This document shows positions 42,817-43,379 of a DNA stretch of 43,379 nt, piece after piece. A program made the position numbers and the translations under genes. A model generated the notes under the pieces. It worked only from the letters and a program-made list of their open reading frames with translations, was not told where the DNA came from and made no database searches. The DNA is from Candidatus Kaiserbacteria bacterium RIFCSPHIGHO2_01_FULL_53_29 (GTDB lineage Bacteria; Patescibacteriota; Minisyncoccia; Phycocordibacterales; UBA2100), in the NCBI GenBank assembly GCA_001781125.1, contig MFKT01000015.1, forward strand, positions 1-43,379, given 5' to 3'. Positions within the stretch are counted from its first letter, which is position 1, and each line of letters starts with the position of its first letter.

Positions 42817-43212
42817 ATGGCAAAAGAAACACACTACACAGAAGCAGTCGGGCGCCGCAAAACGGCGACCGCGCGCGTGCGTATCTCCGAGGCGAAGAGC
42901 CCTTCGATGATGGTCAACGGCAAGACCGCGGCAGAATATTTCCCCCTTGAGCAAATGGTGAAAACAGCATTCGCCCCTATGCAGATGCTCGGTGCCTCGT
43001 ATGCGGTATCGGCACGGGTTCATGGCGGTGGCCACAAAGCGCAGGCAGAAGCGGTGCGTCACGGCCTCTCGCGCGCTATGACAGAGCTCGTGCCGGAGCA
43101 GCGCAAGGATCTCAAAGTCCGCGGCTTTTTGAAGCGCGACCCGCGTGCCAAAGAGCGCAAAAAGTTCGGCCTCAAAGCTGCTCGCCGCGCGCCGCAGTGG
43201 TCAAAACGATAG
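42817..43212 (+). CDS. rpsI: 30S ribosomal protein S9
   Basis: EAVGRRKTATARVRI...GGGHKAQAEAVRHGLSRAM...RDPRAKERKKFGLKAARRAPQWSKR. Confidence 0.97.
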   Translation: MAKETHYTEAVGRRKTATARVRISEAKSPSMMVNGKTAAEYFPLEQMVKTAFAPMQMLGASYAVSARVHGGGHKAQAEAVRHGLSRAMTELVPEQRKDLKVRGFLKRDPRAKERKKFGLKAARRAPQWSKR

Positions 43213-43258
43213 TTCTTCAGATTGAGCTCGCGGGTCTGTGCACGACAACGTTGAGCTC

Positions 43259-43294
43259 CCCCGAGTGCTGCGGGTAACGGCCTCGGGGTTTCTT
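43259..43294 (+). terminator. Terminator of the ribosomal protein operon
   Basis: CCCCGAG (43259-43265)/CTCGGGG (43282-43288) then TTTCTTTT. Confidence 0.8.
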
Positions 43295-43379
43295 TTGCAT
43301 AACCTCAGATACATATTGCACTCCTTCACGATGAAGGAGCATGCGGATATCCAACATTAATAGGGGCGTCAAAGGTTCT

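Noticed and set aside
1-43379. Alternative genetic code (TGA recoded)
   Set aside because: Several intact genes end in TGA at the expected length (mltG, the homospermidine synthase paralog), so the standard code fits.

Overview
The window looks like a chromosomal segment of a Candidate Phyla Radiation (Patescibacteria, probably Parcubacteria-like) genome using the standard code, with TGA as stop. This placement is inferred from gene content and not proven. Conserved genes, in order: carB-carA, uvrC (short form), ddl, a PfkB-type kinase, tRNA-Ala(UGC), an AMP-ligase with a C-terminal extension, an RRM protein, an MFS-like permease, a YqeY-family protein, rmuC, rplU, recR, dnaB, a sigma-region-4/HARE-HTH-like protein, a 476-aa membrane protein, mltG, mnmA, an ATP-cone/Mrr-like nuclease, an MgtC/SapB-family protein, a PD-(D/E)XK nuclease, an MGMT-like protein, two divergent homospermidine-synthase-like paralogs, a SET-domain protein, ung, a RAYT-type transposase, an M16 peptidase, alaS, an actin-like ATPase, and infA-rpmJ-rpsM-rpsK-rpsD-rpoA-rplQ-rplM-rpsI. 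The most interesting signals lie outside the obvious genes. (1) A 55-codon leader ORF overlaps carA by ATGA and contains an intrinsic terminator, resembling pyrBI-type attenuation. (2) In 15 genes a -10-like hexamer sits exactly 6 nt before the start codon, implying leaderless mRNAs. A separate set of mostly hypothetical genes has strong Shine-Dalgarno sequences. (3) Several families of dispersed inverted repeats or palindromes abut start codons or promoters, and some are inserted in frame into conserved genes (carB, alaS, AMP-ligase). (4) A RAYT transposase is flanked by inverted REP-like palindromes. All calls come from reading the sequence and supplied translations; no database search was run.
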